Positions 42,801 through 51,046 of a stretch of 64,000 nucleotides of DNA are shown in pieces. Below the pieces are notes generated by a model that worked only from the letters and a program-made list of their open reading frames with translations, was not told where the DNA came from and searched no databases. Position numbers and translations under genes: made by a program. The DNA is from Hamadaea tsunoensis DSM 44101 (GTDB taxonomy: Bacteria; Actinomycetota; Actinomycetes; Mycobacteriales; Micromonosporaceae). The DNA lies in NCBI RefSeq assembly GCF_000428945.1, contig NZ_AUAX01000002.1, positions 248,001 to 312,000 on the forward strand, in the 5' to 3' direction. Numbering within the stretch: position 1 is the stretch's first letter; every line of letters starts with the position of its first letter.

Positions 42801-43445
42801 CTAGCGGATCATGACTCTCGATCCGTTGACGTCCCGCGCGGACAGTTCGTTCGAGGAGCACGTGTACGCGTCGTCGGACCATGTGACGTCGGAGGAGTCC
42901 GTGACGGTCTCCTTGTGCTCCTCGCCGTCCAGATACCAGGTGTAGGTCGTCTCTCCGGTGCTGCTGGGCGTGTAGGAAATGACGCCGTCCTTCGCTTTGT
43001 ACTTGTAGGTGAACTTGCCGTTCACCGTTTCCTTCCAATCCTTGCCGTCGATCGTCAGCGTGAGCGTCACGGCGAATTGCACATATCCGGTGCCGTCGGC
43101 GGCGAATCGCTGCGTCTTGTTCCCGGTCGCGTCGAACACATGGGCGACGCCGTCGATCTTCTTCGTACGCTCGTGCTCGCTACGGCTCCAATCGGTCGAC
43201 CACAGCCCGAGCAGGCACTGGTCGATCGCCCGGCTGGGGCTCGGAATGCCGCGCGGCGACGGCGACGTGGCCGACGCACCGGAGGAGCTGCCCTCGTCGG
43301 CCGTGGGCGAGGTGTCGTCGCGCGTGGCGAGGACTCCCACGACCGCCACGATGATTCCCAGCACCGGAATCAGGATGCTCGCGACGATGTTGAAGGGTGT
43401 CCATTGACGACCGGACGATCCGCTGGATTCGCGCGACAGCTTCAT
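42801..43445 (-). CDS. single-pass membrane protein with extracellular beta domain
   Basis: 214 aa, not recognised. Short basic inside, one helix (about 18-42), a Ser/Pro/Thr-rich linker (45-72), and an extracellular domain with beta strands and one Cys pair (QCLLGLW...YTCSSNE). The strand pattern (YVQFAVTLTLTIDGK, KFTYKYKAKDG, TTYTWYLDGEE) resembles a small lipocalin-like barrel. GAAGGGATCCG precedes ATG. The 257 bases behind it up to 42543 hold only a weak 20-codon GC-rich fragment ending in TAG at 42801. Confidence 0.65.
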   Translation of the reverse strand: MKLSRESSGSSGRQWTPFNIVASILIPVLGIIVAVVGVLATRDDTSPTADEGSSSGASATSPSPRGIPSPSRAIDQCLLGLWSTDWSRSEHERTKKIDGVAHVFDATGNKTQRFAADGTGYVQFAVTLTLTIDGKDWKETVNGKFTYKYKAKDGVISYTPSSTGETTYTWYLDGEEHKETVTDSSDVTWSDDAYTCSSNELSARDVNGSRVMIR

Positions 43446-43545
43446 CGGATCCCTTCAGGACATCGGTACCCGAATGCTATGGGCCCGATTGTTGAAGCAT
43501 CCATCGTCCGAAGCGACGACCAGGCGTGGATCAGCGGGCGCGCTT

Positions 43546-44067
43546 CTAGTTCAGAAGGCTGATGCTGTTGGCCACCCGACGCGTACGCGTCTCGGCCGTC
43601 TTGGCGCCGGTGATCTGAAGGACATGCCACTGCCGGGCGCTGTAGGACAGGCCGTCCCAGAACGCCGACGCCTCGGGATTGTCCTTCAGCGCAGCGGCCA
43701 GATCATCGGGAACATCGACTGTACGCGGCGCCGTGTCGAGCACGACCTCGACGTCCACCACGTCGCCGGCCTTGATCCCGGCCGCCTCGCGGCGATCGGC
43801 GCTGACCCCGAGCAGGAGATCCTCGCCCATCCGGGCGATGGAGGTCCCGAACGTGAATCCGTTGACGGTCACCGACACCTTCGGACGCCCGCCGCCGTCC
43901 AGCCCGGCCAGCATCTCCGGCGAGATGCGGAACGCCGTACGGACCGGACCACGGCCTCGGGCGTACCGGGTGTCATCTCGGTGGGGAACCGAGCTGCGGC
44001 GACCTTCGCGATGGCGTCCTGCAGGCTCAGGCCACCGGTCAGTGACGAGCCGGCGCAACGCGGTCAT
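43546..44067 (-). pseudogene. DUF1905/YdeI-like protein gene with probable frameshift
   Basis: The 3' part (about 43546-43945) clearly encodes a DUF1905-type barrel plus helical tail: KVSVTVNGFTFGTSIARMG, AGIKAGDVVDVEVVLDTAP, VDVPDDLAAALK and a basic C-terminus. Upstream of about 43945 this frame turns into Arg/Pro-rich text with poor third positions, while the next frame reads LSLQDAIAKVAAARFPTEM with typical codon use. A one-base shift near 43932-43952 would join them. ATG 44067 overlaps the previous stop (ATGA), which fits the original start. Either a real frameshift or an assembly error. Confidence 0.5.
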
Positions 44068-44600
44068 GTGCGACGAGGGGGATCCTGGCCGCCCGTTCGC
44101 CGGGGATGGTTGAACCGGTGCAGCGCGCGCCAGATCAACGGCACACCCACCGCCGCGGGCAAGACCCAGTAAGTCCAGTGCGGCAGCCGGTTCCATAGCG
44201 GCAGGAACGGTCCGTTGTCGACGTAGAAGCCGGTGAACAGGGCGATGTAGGAGCCGCCGAGGCCGATGGCGTGCCGTGGTGGCCAGCCCGGCCGATGCCG
44301 GCGCCGGGCCCACCACCCGTAAGCGGCCAGACCGGCGGCGACGGTGGCGATCGCCAGGAGATGAGCGTCGTGTTCCCAGCGGATCGCGGCCATCACGGCG
44401 GCCGTCGCGAAGACTCCGCCCAGCGCCCACAGGTAGACGTGCCCGGCGCGCGGATGACGGCCCGCTCGCTTGCGGGCGGACGCGGCCAGCGCACCGGCCA
44501 CCACAGCGGTCAGTCCACTCACGACATGCACCGCGAGGGCGGCGGCGAAGACCGGGCCGGCGTCGGGGACCGGCAGCCCGAACACGTCACCGGCCGGCAT
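44064..44600 (-). CDS. DUF2306-like membrane protein
   Basis: 178 aa. About six hydrophobic helices; HVVSGLTAVVAGALAASARKR, GRHPRAGHVYLWAL and FTGFYVDNGPFLPLWNRLP match the layout of DUF2306-type proteins, including the conserved His at helix ends that suggest haem or metal binding. ATG 44600 lies inside the end of the previous gene (14-base overlap). Third gene of the PadR operon. Confidence 0.65.
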   Translation of the reverse strand: MPAGDVFGLPVPDAGPVFAAALAVHVVSGLTAVVAGALAASARKRAGRHPRAGHVYLWALGGVFATAAVMAAIRWEHDAHLLAIATVAAGLAAYGWWARRRHRPGWPPRHAIGLGGSYIALFTGFYVDNGPFLPLWNRLPHWTYWVLPAAVGVPLIWRALHRFNHPRRTGGQDPPRRT

Positions 44601-45285
44601 GACATCCGGCCAAGTGGTCGGCGGCGGCCAACTGCTGCCGTAACCGGTGCAGCGAGAACAGAACCCTTGCGGTGCAGCCGATCCGCACCAGGCTCGCCGC
44701 CGCCGCGATGAGTGCCGCCGTATGCCCGGCACGGGTCAGTGCAGCCCCGTCGCTGGCGATCATCAGCATGTCGGCGCTGGTGACCACGGCGCCGACCGCC
44801 GCCACGGCGGCCAGCGCCCATCGGGGCCGGGCTTCGGGCAGCCACCGCATCGCCCGCCCCGTCATGGCCGCGACCGCCGCGGCGGTGACGATCGCGGCGG
44901 CGATCAGCGGCCGTACCGGGATCGCCGCCACCGCAGCGCCGATCCCGGCGTGGGCCGGCCAACCGGCCATCAGCCACCAGATCCCGACCAAGGGTCCGGT
45001 GGCCACGTACCAGGCCAGAGTGCGGCGGGCGTAGGCGATCGTCAGCTCAGGGGCGAACCCGGCAGCAATCTGCTCAGGTGGACCGAACTCGTCCAGTGCT
45101 GCCGACAGCGCGGCGTCGGCGTCCACGCCGTGTCGTGCGGATGCCTCAGCGGCGTCGCGGACACCCTCGCCGATCTCGGCCACGATCCGGCGCCGTCGCA
45201 TCCACGGCCCGCAGCCCAGCCCCGCCGACACCTCGGCCAGATATTCCGCCAGCCGGGCCTCGGCGGCTAGGGTGTGGCCGGCCAT
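44587..45285 (-). CDS. HAAS-domain (DUF1700-like) membrane protein
   Basis: 232 aa. The N-terminal 80 residues (LAEYLAEVSAGLG, RRRIVAEIGEGVRDAAEA, ALDEFGPPEQIAAGFAPEL) are a HAAS domain, which is found next to PadR regulators and is thought to carry their signal. About five to six membrane helices follow. ATG 45285 lies 19 bases inside the PadR gene, so the two are coupled. Together with PadR this is a standard membrane-stress sensing pair. Confidence 0.82.
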   Translation of the reverse strand: MAGHTLAAEARLAEYLAEVSAGLGCGPWMRRRRIVAEIGEGVRDAAEASARHGVDADAALSAALDEFGPPEQIAAGFAPELTIAYARRTLAWYVATGPLVGIWWLMAGWPAHAGIGAAVAAIPVRPLIAAAIVTAAAVAAMTGRAMRWLPEARPRWALAAVAAVGAVVTSADMLMIASDGAALTRAGHTAALIAAAASLVRIGCTARVLFSLHRLRQQLAAADHLAGCHAGR

Positions 45286-45608
45286 GGCGTCCTGCCCAGC
45301 ACCGCGTCGACGGCGGTGGCGAACTGATGCCATATCGTCCGCTGCTGCGACAGGGCGGCGACACCCGCAGCCGTCAGCCGGTACATCCGACGACGCCGGC
45401 CGCCGACCACCTCGTCCTCGCTGACGATCAGCCCGGCGCGTTCGAGCCGGTGCAGCGCCGGATACACCGTCCCGGTCGGCAGATCGAACGCCCCTGTGCT
45501 CGCCGATCGGACCGCGTCGATCACCGCGTAGCCGTGCAGCGGATGCGGTTCGAGGACCGCCAGCAGCAGCCCGTCCAGATGGCCCTTGAGTAGTTCCGGC
45601 CGCACCAC
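45267..45608 (-). CDS. PadR-family transcriptional regulator
   Basis: 113 aa. Winged helix: ELLKGHLDGLLLAVLEPHPL, HGYAVIDAV, LPTGTVYPALHRLERAGLIV and the wing VVGGRRRRMYRLT, followed by the short C-terminal helix of PadR-s1 proteins. GTG start at 45608 after GAGGTGAT. First gene of a four-gene operon. AT-rich repeats at 45655-45713 upstream are probable autoregulatory sites. Confidence 0.92.
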   Translation of the reverse strand: MVRPELLKGHLDGLLLAVLEPHPLHGYAVIDAVRSASTGAFDLPTGTVYPALHRLERAGLIVSEDEVVGGRRRRMYRLTAAGVAALSQQRTIWHQFATAVDAVLGRTPWPATP

Positions 45609-45654
45609 ATCACCTCGCAGACACCGACTACCGCCGATACCTTGACCGTAGCAT

Positions 45655-45713
45655 CACAATACTTTGCAACGCTACATATAAGCGGTACCACAATACCTCA
45701 ATATTTTTTGAGG
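45655..45713. promoter_or_regulatory. PadR promoter/operator region with repeats
   Basis: An unusually AT-rich 60-base patch. CACAATAC is repeated at 45655-45662 and 45689-45696, and CCTCAA-N6-TTGAGG at 45696-45713 is a perfect 6-bp inverted repeat. TTATAT on the minus strand between them is a fair -10. Confidence 0.5.
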
Positions 45714-45820
45714 CGATGAATGTTGAGCCTTCCTAGGTGGAGGCGCGGCGAGAGCGAAACCTCACAGCCACAGCACAGGCGATGAGCGTGGAGCGGGCGA
45801 CGAGCATCGACCGCACGTCG

Positions 45821-46348
45821 TCAGTTGGGCAGTCTGCTGAGCCAATCGTCCAGGCGCTGTTCCGCCGGCCGTGTCTCCTCCGTCAGGTACCCGTTCCGCC
45901 AGCCCGCGCACCGGTCACGGAGGATCGCGGCCTCCTCGGGATGTTCACCGAGCAGGGCCAGGTAGGGCGTCAGCTCCTCGCCCATCAGCATGACCCCGGT
46001 GAGCACCGCCTCCGGGTCGTCGCCGTCTTCGTCGTCGACCAGGGCCGAGTGGAGGTGCGCGAGCGAGAAGACGCGTACCGCTTCCTGTTCGGCGGGCGGC
46101 CAGGTGGCGAACTCGGCGTACGCGAGCCGGCCGTAGAGGGTCTCGGTGGCGGGGATGACGAAGCCGTCGGTGGCCGTCAGCTCGAACATTCGCGGCAGGA
46201 AGTGCTTGAAGTCCTCGACGGTCCCCCACGTGAACACGGCCGAGACGACGAAGTACTGCAGCTGGTCGACGTTCAGCTCGCGCAGCGGGGCGGCATGCAC
46301 GTCGGCGTGGTCGGAAGGCGCGGTGCAGCAGGAGCAGCCGTCGATCAC
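45821..46348 (-). CDS. conserved hypothetical protein with CxCC motif, start unclear
   Basis: 175 aa from GTG 46348. IDGCSCCTAP at the start, then PLRELNVDQLQYFVVSAVFT, WGTVEDFKHFLPRMFEL and a helical rest; this is a known but unnamed bacterial family. The homologous-looking sense continues upstream in frame for about 30 codons (YAQLIETRLQQAVDGLYDAF to 46435) without ATG, GTG or TTG before a TGA. Either the real start is lost or a rare start is used. Divergent from the MBL-fold gene. Confidence 0.55.
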   Translation of the reverse strand: MIDGCSCCTAPSDHADVHAAPLRELNVDQLQYFVVSAVFTWGTVEDFKHFLPRMFELTATDGFVIPATETLYGRLAYAEFATWPPAEQEAVRVFSLAHLHSALVDDEDGDDPEAVLTGVMLMGEELTPYLALLGEHPEEAAILRDRCAGWRNGYLTEETRPAEQRLDDWLSRLPN

Positions 46349-46482
46349 GTCGCGCAGCGGGTACGCGGCGAACGCGTCGTAGAGGCCGTCGACGGCCTGC
46401 TGGAGTCTCGTTTCGATGAGCTGAGCGTAGAAGCCGCGGACCGGCGGAGCATCCGGATATCGGGCGGGGCATGATGGCTGGC

Positions 46483-47118
46483 ATGCGTATCACCAAGCTC
46501 GGGCATGCCTGCGTACGCGTCGAAAAAGACGACCGGGTGCTGGTCGTCGATCCCGGTATCTTCACTCCTGAGGCCGAGGCGCTGGCGGGCGTGGATGTCG
46601 TGCTGGTGACGCACGAGCACGCCGATCACGTCGACGACGACCGGCTCGCGGCCGCGCAGGCGGCCGATCCGCGGCTGCGGATCTTCGCGCCGCAGGGCGT
46701 GGCCGACGCGTTCCCGGCCTTGCGCGTCGAGCCGGTCGGGCACGGGGAGAGCTTCTCGGCCGCCGGTTTCACCGTGGACGTGTACGGCCACCGGCACGCC
46801 CTGTCGCACCCCGACGTCACCCCGTGCGCCAACAGCGGCTTCCTCATCGACGGTGAGGTGTTCCACCCCGGCGACTCGTACACCGTTCCGGACCGGCGGG
46901 TGCCGACGCTGCTGGTGCCCTGCGACGCGCCGTGGCTGAAGCTGCCGGAGATGGTGGAGTACCTGCGGCGGATGGAGCCGGCACGGGCGTACACGATCCA
47001 TGACGCGTACGTGTCCGACATCGGGATGGACATCGTCGCGTCCTGGTTGGAGGACGAGGCCGAGCTTCTCAAGGCCGACATCCGCGTCTTCCGCCGCGGC
47101 GACACCGTCGAGGTCTGA
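46483..47118 (+). CDS. MBL-fold metallohydrolase (UlaG-like)
   Basis: 211 aa. ITKLGHACVRVE starts the fold; VLVTHEHADHVDDDRL carries the HxHxDH zinc motif, FHPGDSY the bridging Asp and YTIHDAY a late His. Size and start resemble UlaG-type and other small MBL hydrolases. ATG 46483 lies 7 bases after CATGAT (leaderless), better than ATG 46471 which is the -10 itself. Substrate unknown. Confidence 0.88.
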   Translation: MRITKLGHACVRVEKDDRVLVVDPGIFTPEAEALAGVDVVLVTHEHADHVDDDRLAAAQAADPRLRIFAPQGVADAFPALRVEPVGHGESFSAAGFTVDVYGHRHALSHPDVTPCANSGFLIDGEVFHPGDSYTVPDRRVPTLLVPCDAPWLKLPEMVEYLRRMEPARAYTIHDAYVSDIGMDIVASWLEDEAELLKADIRVFRRGDTVEV

Positions 47119-47123
47119 GCCGC

Positions 47124-48194
47124 TCAGCCGTAGCTCAGGCGCGTGATCCAGTCGGTGCCGACGGCCCAGAGCGTCCCGCCCCGGCCCGCGTACAGGAGGC
47201 CGAGGCTGCGACCGGTGCCACCGAGATCGGTCGGGTAGCTCGTCGTGGTGCCGTCGGCGCCCACCCGGAGCAGGACGACTGGGACGGTGTTCGCCCGGGC
47301 CGCCCACACGGCGCCGCCGGATGCGAGCGCCAGCACCGGGGCCGGCGGGATGGTGTCGGGCTCGGCGACGTTGTTCACCGCGGGCAGGTCCCTGGTGGTC
47401 TGGTGGCCGTCCGCGGTGACGACCGCGAACCGATTCCATTGTGGAACGAGTACGCCGCCGTCGTCGGGTACTAGGTGGGTGCATTCGGCACGGTAGCCGT
47501 TGTCCGTCTCGTCCCGGGTACGCGCCAGTACGGTGCCGTCGGCAGGGCGTACGCGGAGGATCTCGCAGCCCTGGGCCGTCGTCAGCCACACCGTGCCGTC
47601 GGCGGCCGGGGCGATGCCCGCCAGGCCCGCGGGGGCGGCGTACTCGCTGATCCGGCCGTCGGCTGAGGCGTGGCCGTACACGTCGCCCGCCGGCCGGTAC
47701 GCGACGTACCAGACGCCATCGTCGGAGTCGGCCACGAGCACTCGCAGCCGGTCGGCCGGATCCGGCAGGGGGACGGTGTGCACGGCCGCGTCGGTGCCGT
47801 TCAGCCATTCCAGTGTGGAGGTCGGGTCGGTCATCGCCGGTCCGCTGTCCACGGTCGGGTGGAAGCCGTGGGCGGTGACCTTCGCGTACCAGACGAGTCC
47901 GCGGCCGTCGACGACGATGTCCTGCGGGTATTGCAGAGCGGGGCCGACGTCGGTCCACGAGATGTGCCCGTCGGTGTCCAGCCGGCCCACGATGCCGCTG
48001 CCGGTCTGGGTGCTGGACCTCGACAGCGGGGTCGCCGCGACCCAGCCGCCGTCGCCGTCCGGCGCGAATCCGGTGATGGCGTAGCCGGCGGGGACCGTGG
48101 TGGAGCCGACCACGCGCAGGGGCGGCGAGGTGTCAGGTTGGCAGGCCGCGAGCAGGAGGACGAGCGCGGCACACGTCCAGGGCGAGCGCTTCAT
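47124..48194 (-). CDS. lipoprotein with Vgb/SMP30-like beta-propeller
   Basis: 356 aa. Lipobox LLLAAC with Cys18 marks a lipid-anchored exported protein. The rest shows repeated blades of the streptogramin-lyase (Vgb) type: GIVGRLDTDGHISWT, DIVVDGRGLVWYAKV, GIAPAADGTVWLTT, LLYAGRGGTLWAVG. No lyase active-site His pair is evident, so a binding or sensing role is as likely. Convergent with the MBL gene (5 bases between stops) and downstream of the GH2 gene, from which it is isolated by two hairpins. Confidence 0.75.
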   Translation of the reverse strand: MKRSPWTCAALVLLLAACQPDTSPPLRVVGSTTVPAGYAITGFAPDGDGGWVAATPLSRSSTQTGSGIVGRLDTDGHISWTDVGPALQYPQDIVVDGRGLVWYAKVTAHGFHPTVDSGPAMTDPTSTLEWLNGTDAAVHTVPLPDPADRLRVLVADSDDGVWYVAYRPAGDVYGHASADGRISEYAAPAGLAGIAPAADGTVWLTTAQGCEILRVRPADGTVLARTRDETDNGYRAECTHLVPDDGGVLVPQWNRFAVVTADGHQTTRDLPAVNNVAEPDTIPPAPVLALASGGAVWAARANTVPVVLLRVGADGTTTSYPTDLGGTGRSLGLLYAGRGGTLWAVGTDWITRLSYG

Positions 48195-48253
48195 GACCGC
48201 TCTGACGTCGCGCCGCGGCCGAACGCCGCCACCGTTGCCGGATCGCAACGGTC

Positions 48254-48322
48254 GGGTGCCCCGGACCCGGTCTCCTGACCGCGCCGGGGCACCCGCTGAG
48301 CGGGAAAGGGGCTCCCGCTCAG
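48254..48322. terminator. tandem hairpin terminators behind the GH2 gene
   Basis: First stem GGGTGCCCCGG/CCGGGGCACCC (48254-48264 with 48284-48294), whose loop itself holds CGGTC/GACCG; second stem CTGAGCGGGA/TCCCGCTCAG (48296-48305 with 48313-48322). Both lie just after the GH2 stop on the minus strand. Confidence 0.75.
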
Positions 48323-48347
48323 ACAAGCGGCGGAAACCCCTCCCCCG

Positions 48348-50984
48348 TCACGGGATCGGCTGGGACACCGTGGGGACGTTGAATCCGCGTACGCGTAGAT
48401 AAGGAGCCTGACCACCGAGATCGCCGGTCTGGTACGCGGCGGTGAGGACCTTGCTCTCGCCGGGGAACAGCGAGACGTAGTTGTCGGAGTAGGTGACCGG
48501 GGTGACCTCGTTGCCGCCGTTGCCCGCGGTGATCTCGGGGCGCAGGAAGAAGCCGAGCGCGGTCGGGCTGGTGTTGGTCAGCGTGATGGTGACCGTGGTG
48601 GTGCCGCCGGTGACGGCGCGGGTGGCCGAGGCGGTGACGGCGTTGTCGGCCGCGAGGCTCGACAGGCCGGTGAGGTTGGCGTTGGTCTTGATGGCGGTCA
48701 TGTACCAGTTGCTCTTGCGGCCGAGCGCGTCGGCGACGGTGGAGTACCAGTACAGGTTGTCGCTGACGAGCGCGCCGCCGGCGTCGGTGAGCCGCAGCCG
48801 CAGCAGGTAGGTCGACGAGAGACCGGACACGGTGGCGGGCAGCGTGAGGGCGACGGTGTTGGCGTTCGCCGTGGCGGTGACCGGTGCGCTGGTCGTGTAC
48901 TTCTGCGACAGGTCGGGGACGTTGTAGTAGGTCGCGGTGGCGGTGAGCCCGCCGCGCGCCGCCAGCGTCGAGTTGATCACGTCGACGTTGCGGGTGGCGT
49001 AGTCGTACGCGATGTGCACCGGCTCGGTCGCCTTCTTGGTGCCGAAGTAGCCGCCGCCGGGCTTGAGGTAGTAGTCGTAGAGGTTCCAGTGCACCGACGG
49101 CCACGAGTTGTTGAGCATCCAGAAGATGGTCCCGAACGACTGCGTGAACTCGTGCGCGCTCCACGCCTCGAAGAACGCCCTGGTGTTCTCGTAGTTGGCC
49201 AGCTCGGACTTCTTGGAGTAGTCGGCCGCGCCGCTGGCGGTGCCGTAGCGGGCGTTGAGCGAGGCGGTGTAGACGGTGTTGTTGTCGAACACCGTGCCGG
49301 GTTTGCCCGCGTGGTAGTTGTACGCGGTCCCGATCGGCCACTGGTCGGCCGGGGACAGGAAGCGCTGCAACGATTCCAGCGGCGGCGGGGTCTCCGTGCC
49401 CTCCTCGGCGGTGGTGCCGAACGCGCTGCCGGCCTTGGTGGTGTCCCACCACAGCACCGGCGGCTCCCACTTGTAGGGGCCGTCCATCTTCACCCCGGCG
49501 TTGGCGTTGGAGTAGCTGGCGACGTTGTCGAGGGTCGGGTTCTGCCAGTGCAGCGCGGCGGCGACGTTCTTGTACGCGGTCAGGTGCGCCGCGGTCGGCG
49601 GCTGGTCGCTGCCGTACGCCCAGACGAACGAGCTGGCGTGGGCGCGCAGTGCCCGCATCTGGCTGTCGAGCGAGGCTGTGGCGACGCCCGCCTGCTCGGT
49701 GCTCCAGCCGCTGTCGTTCTCCCAGGCGCTGCAGCAGACGAAGCCCGGCATGATCATGACTCCGGCCTGGTCGGCGAGGTCGTAGAGCTCCTCGTTGCCG
49801 AGCGTGCCTTCGAGGCGGATGGTGTTGAGGCCCATGTCCTTCGTGTACTGCACGTGCGCGGCGTTCGTGCGGGTGTCCCAGCGCTGCAGCATGTCCCAGA
49901 CGTAGCCGCCGCCCCGGAACAGGATGTTCTGCCCGTTCACCTTGTACCCGGCGAACGAGGTGCCCTGGACCGTCGTGCGGTAGTCGGTGAACTGGCGTAC
50001 GCCGAACGAGATGCTCTTGCTGTCGGACGCGGAGCCGCCGACCGCCGCGGCCGCGGTCAGCTGGTACAGCTCGGGCGAGCCGAACTGGTAGGGCCACCAC
50101 AGCGCCGGGTTGGCCACGTGCAGCTGCGGGTACGCGACCGGGTCGAACACGATCTCCCGGCGCTCGTTGGCGTTGAGCGTCACCGTCTGGCTGACCGAGA
50201 TCGTCGGGTAGCCCGTCTTCGTGATCGTTGCGCTGACCGTCGTCGTCACCGGTGCGGCGGTCGCGTTGACCGCGTCGGCGTACACGGTGAGGTCGGCGGA
50301 GTTGGTGGCGGGCAACGGGAGCACCGTCTTGACGTAGGGATCGCGGATCGCCACCGCGCCCGTGGTGTCGACGAGGGTCCTGCCCCACAGACCGGCGTTC
50401 ATGTCCGGCGCTTCGGGGTTCCAGTCGACCGTGCAGAACGAGAGGTCGTTGCAGTTGTGGGCCGGCGGGGTCACGCGTACGGCGAGGGCGTTGAGGCCGC
50501 CGGCGTTGATGATGCCGGTGACGTTGTACTCGTGCACGACCATCGAGCCGACCGCGTTGGCGTCCAGCTGCTGGCCGTTGAGCCAGACCTGGGCGCGGTA
50601 GCTGATCCCCTTGAACCGCAGCCAGTAGATCTGGCCCGGGTTGGCCGCCGCCGCCGTGAACTGCCCGCGGTACCACCAGTTCTGCCCGGTCAGGTCGGGC
50701 ACGTTCTGCAGGTTGGTGCCGAAGTAGATGTTCGAGTAGACGTTGTTCGCGACCAGCCCGCCGAGCACCGTCGTGGGCAGGGTGACCGGATTCCAGCCGG
50801 CCGTCGAGTAGCCGACCTGCGAGATGGTCGCGCCCGTGTCGGCCAGCCCGGTCGCCGAGCGCAGCGCCCAGCCCCCGGTCAGCTCGCTGGAGCCGACGGT
50901 CGCCGCCGTCGCGCTGGGCGTGGCGACCGCACCGACCGCGAGGACCGTCACGAGCACGGCCAGCGCCGTGCGAAGTCGTTTCAT
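48348..50984 (-). CDS. secreted exo-beta-D-glucosaminidase (GH2)
   Basis: 878 aa. Signal peptide (about 1-28, ending TATA), sugar-binding jelly-roll (NWWYRGQFTAAAANPGQIYW, WLNGQQLDANAVG), Ig-like domain, then the TIM barrel. The catalytic pair of chitosan-type GH2 enzymes is recognisable: acid Asp in WAYGSDQPPT and nucleophile Glu in GTTAEEGTETPP, each in the same setting as in actinomycete exo-glucosaminidases. C-terminal beta domains follow. It removes GlcN from the non-reducing end of chitosan oligomers. ATG 50984 has GGAGGAGGGC upstream. Downstream partner of the GH20 gene, with a hairpin in between. Confidence 0.85.
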   Translation of the reverse strand: MKRLRTALAVLVTVLAVGAVATPSATAATVGSSELTGGWALRSATGLADTGATISQVGYSTAGWNPVTLPTTVLGGLVANNVYSNIYFGTNLQNVPDLTGQNWWYRGQFTAAAANPGQIYWLRFKGISYRAQVWLNGQQLDANAVGSMVVHEYNVTGIINAGGLNALAVRVTPPAHNCNDLSFCTVDWNPEAPDMNAGLWGRTLVDTTGAVAIRDPYVKTVLPLPATNSADLTVYADAVNATAAPVTTTVSATITKTGYPTISVSQTVTLNANERREIVFDPVAYPQLHVANPALWWPYQFGSPELYQLTAAAAVGGSASDSKSISFGVRQFTDYRTTVQGTSFAGYKVNGQNILFRGGGYVWDMLQRWDTRTNAAHVQYTKDMGLNTIRLEGTLGNEELYDLADQAGVMIMPGFVCCSAWENDSGWSTEQAGVATASLDSQMRALRAHASSFVWAYGSDQPPTAAHLTAYKNVAAALHWQNPTLDNVASYSNANAGVKMDGPYKWEPPVLWWDTTKAGSAFGTTAEEGTETPPPLESLQRFLSPADQWPIGTAYNYHAGKPGTVFDNNTVYTASLNARYGTASGAADYSKKSELANYENTRAFFEAWSAHEFTQSFGTIFWMLNNSWPSVHWNLYDYYLKPGGGYFGTKKATEPVHIAYDYATRNVDVINSTLAARGGLTATATYYNVPDLSQKYTTSAPVTATANANTVALTLPATVSGLSSTYLLRLRLTDAGGALVSDNLYWYSTVADALGRKSNWYMTAIKTNANLTGLSSLAADNAVTASATRAVTGGTTTVTITLTNTSPTALGFFLRPEITAGNGGNEVTPVTYSDNYVSLFPGESKVLTAAYQTGDLGGQAPYLRVRGFNVPTVSQPIP

Positions 50985-51000
50985 GGGTGCCCTCCTCCTG

Positions 51001-51025
51001 CCCGGCCGCCCTTGCGGCGGCCGGG
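51001..51025. terminator. hairpin between GH20 and GH2 genes
   Basis: CCCGGCCGCC-cttgc-GGCGGCCGGG, a perfect 10-bp stem, 21 bases behind the GH20 stop and before the GH2 ribosome site. It could lower GH2 expression from read-through (attenuation) or stabilise the mRNA end. Confidence 0.6.
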
Positions 51026-51046
51026 TTCGCGTGGGATGTGCGGGTC

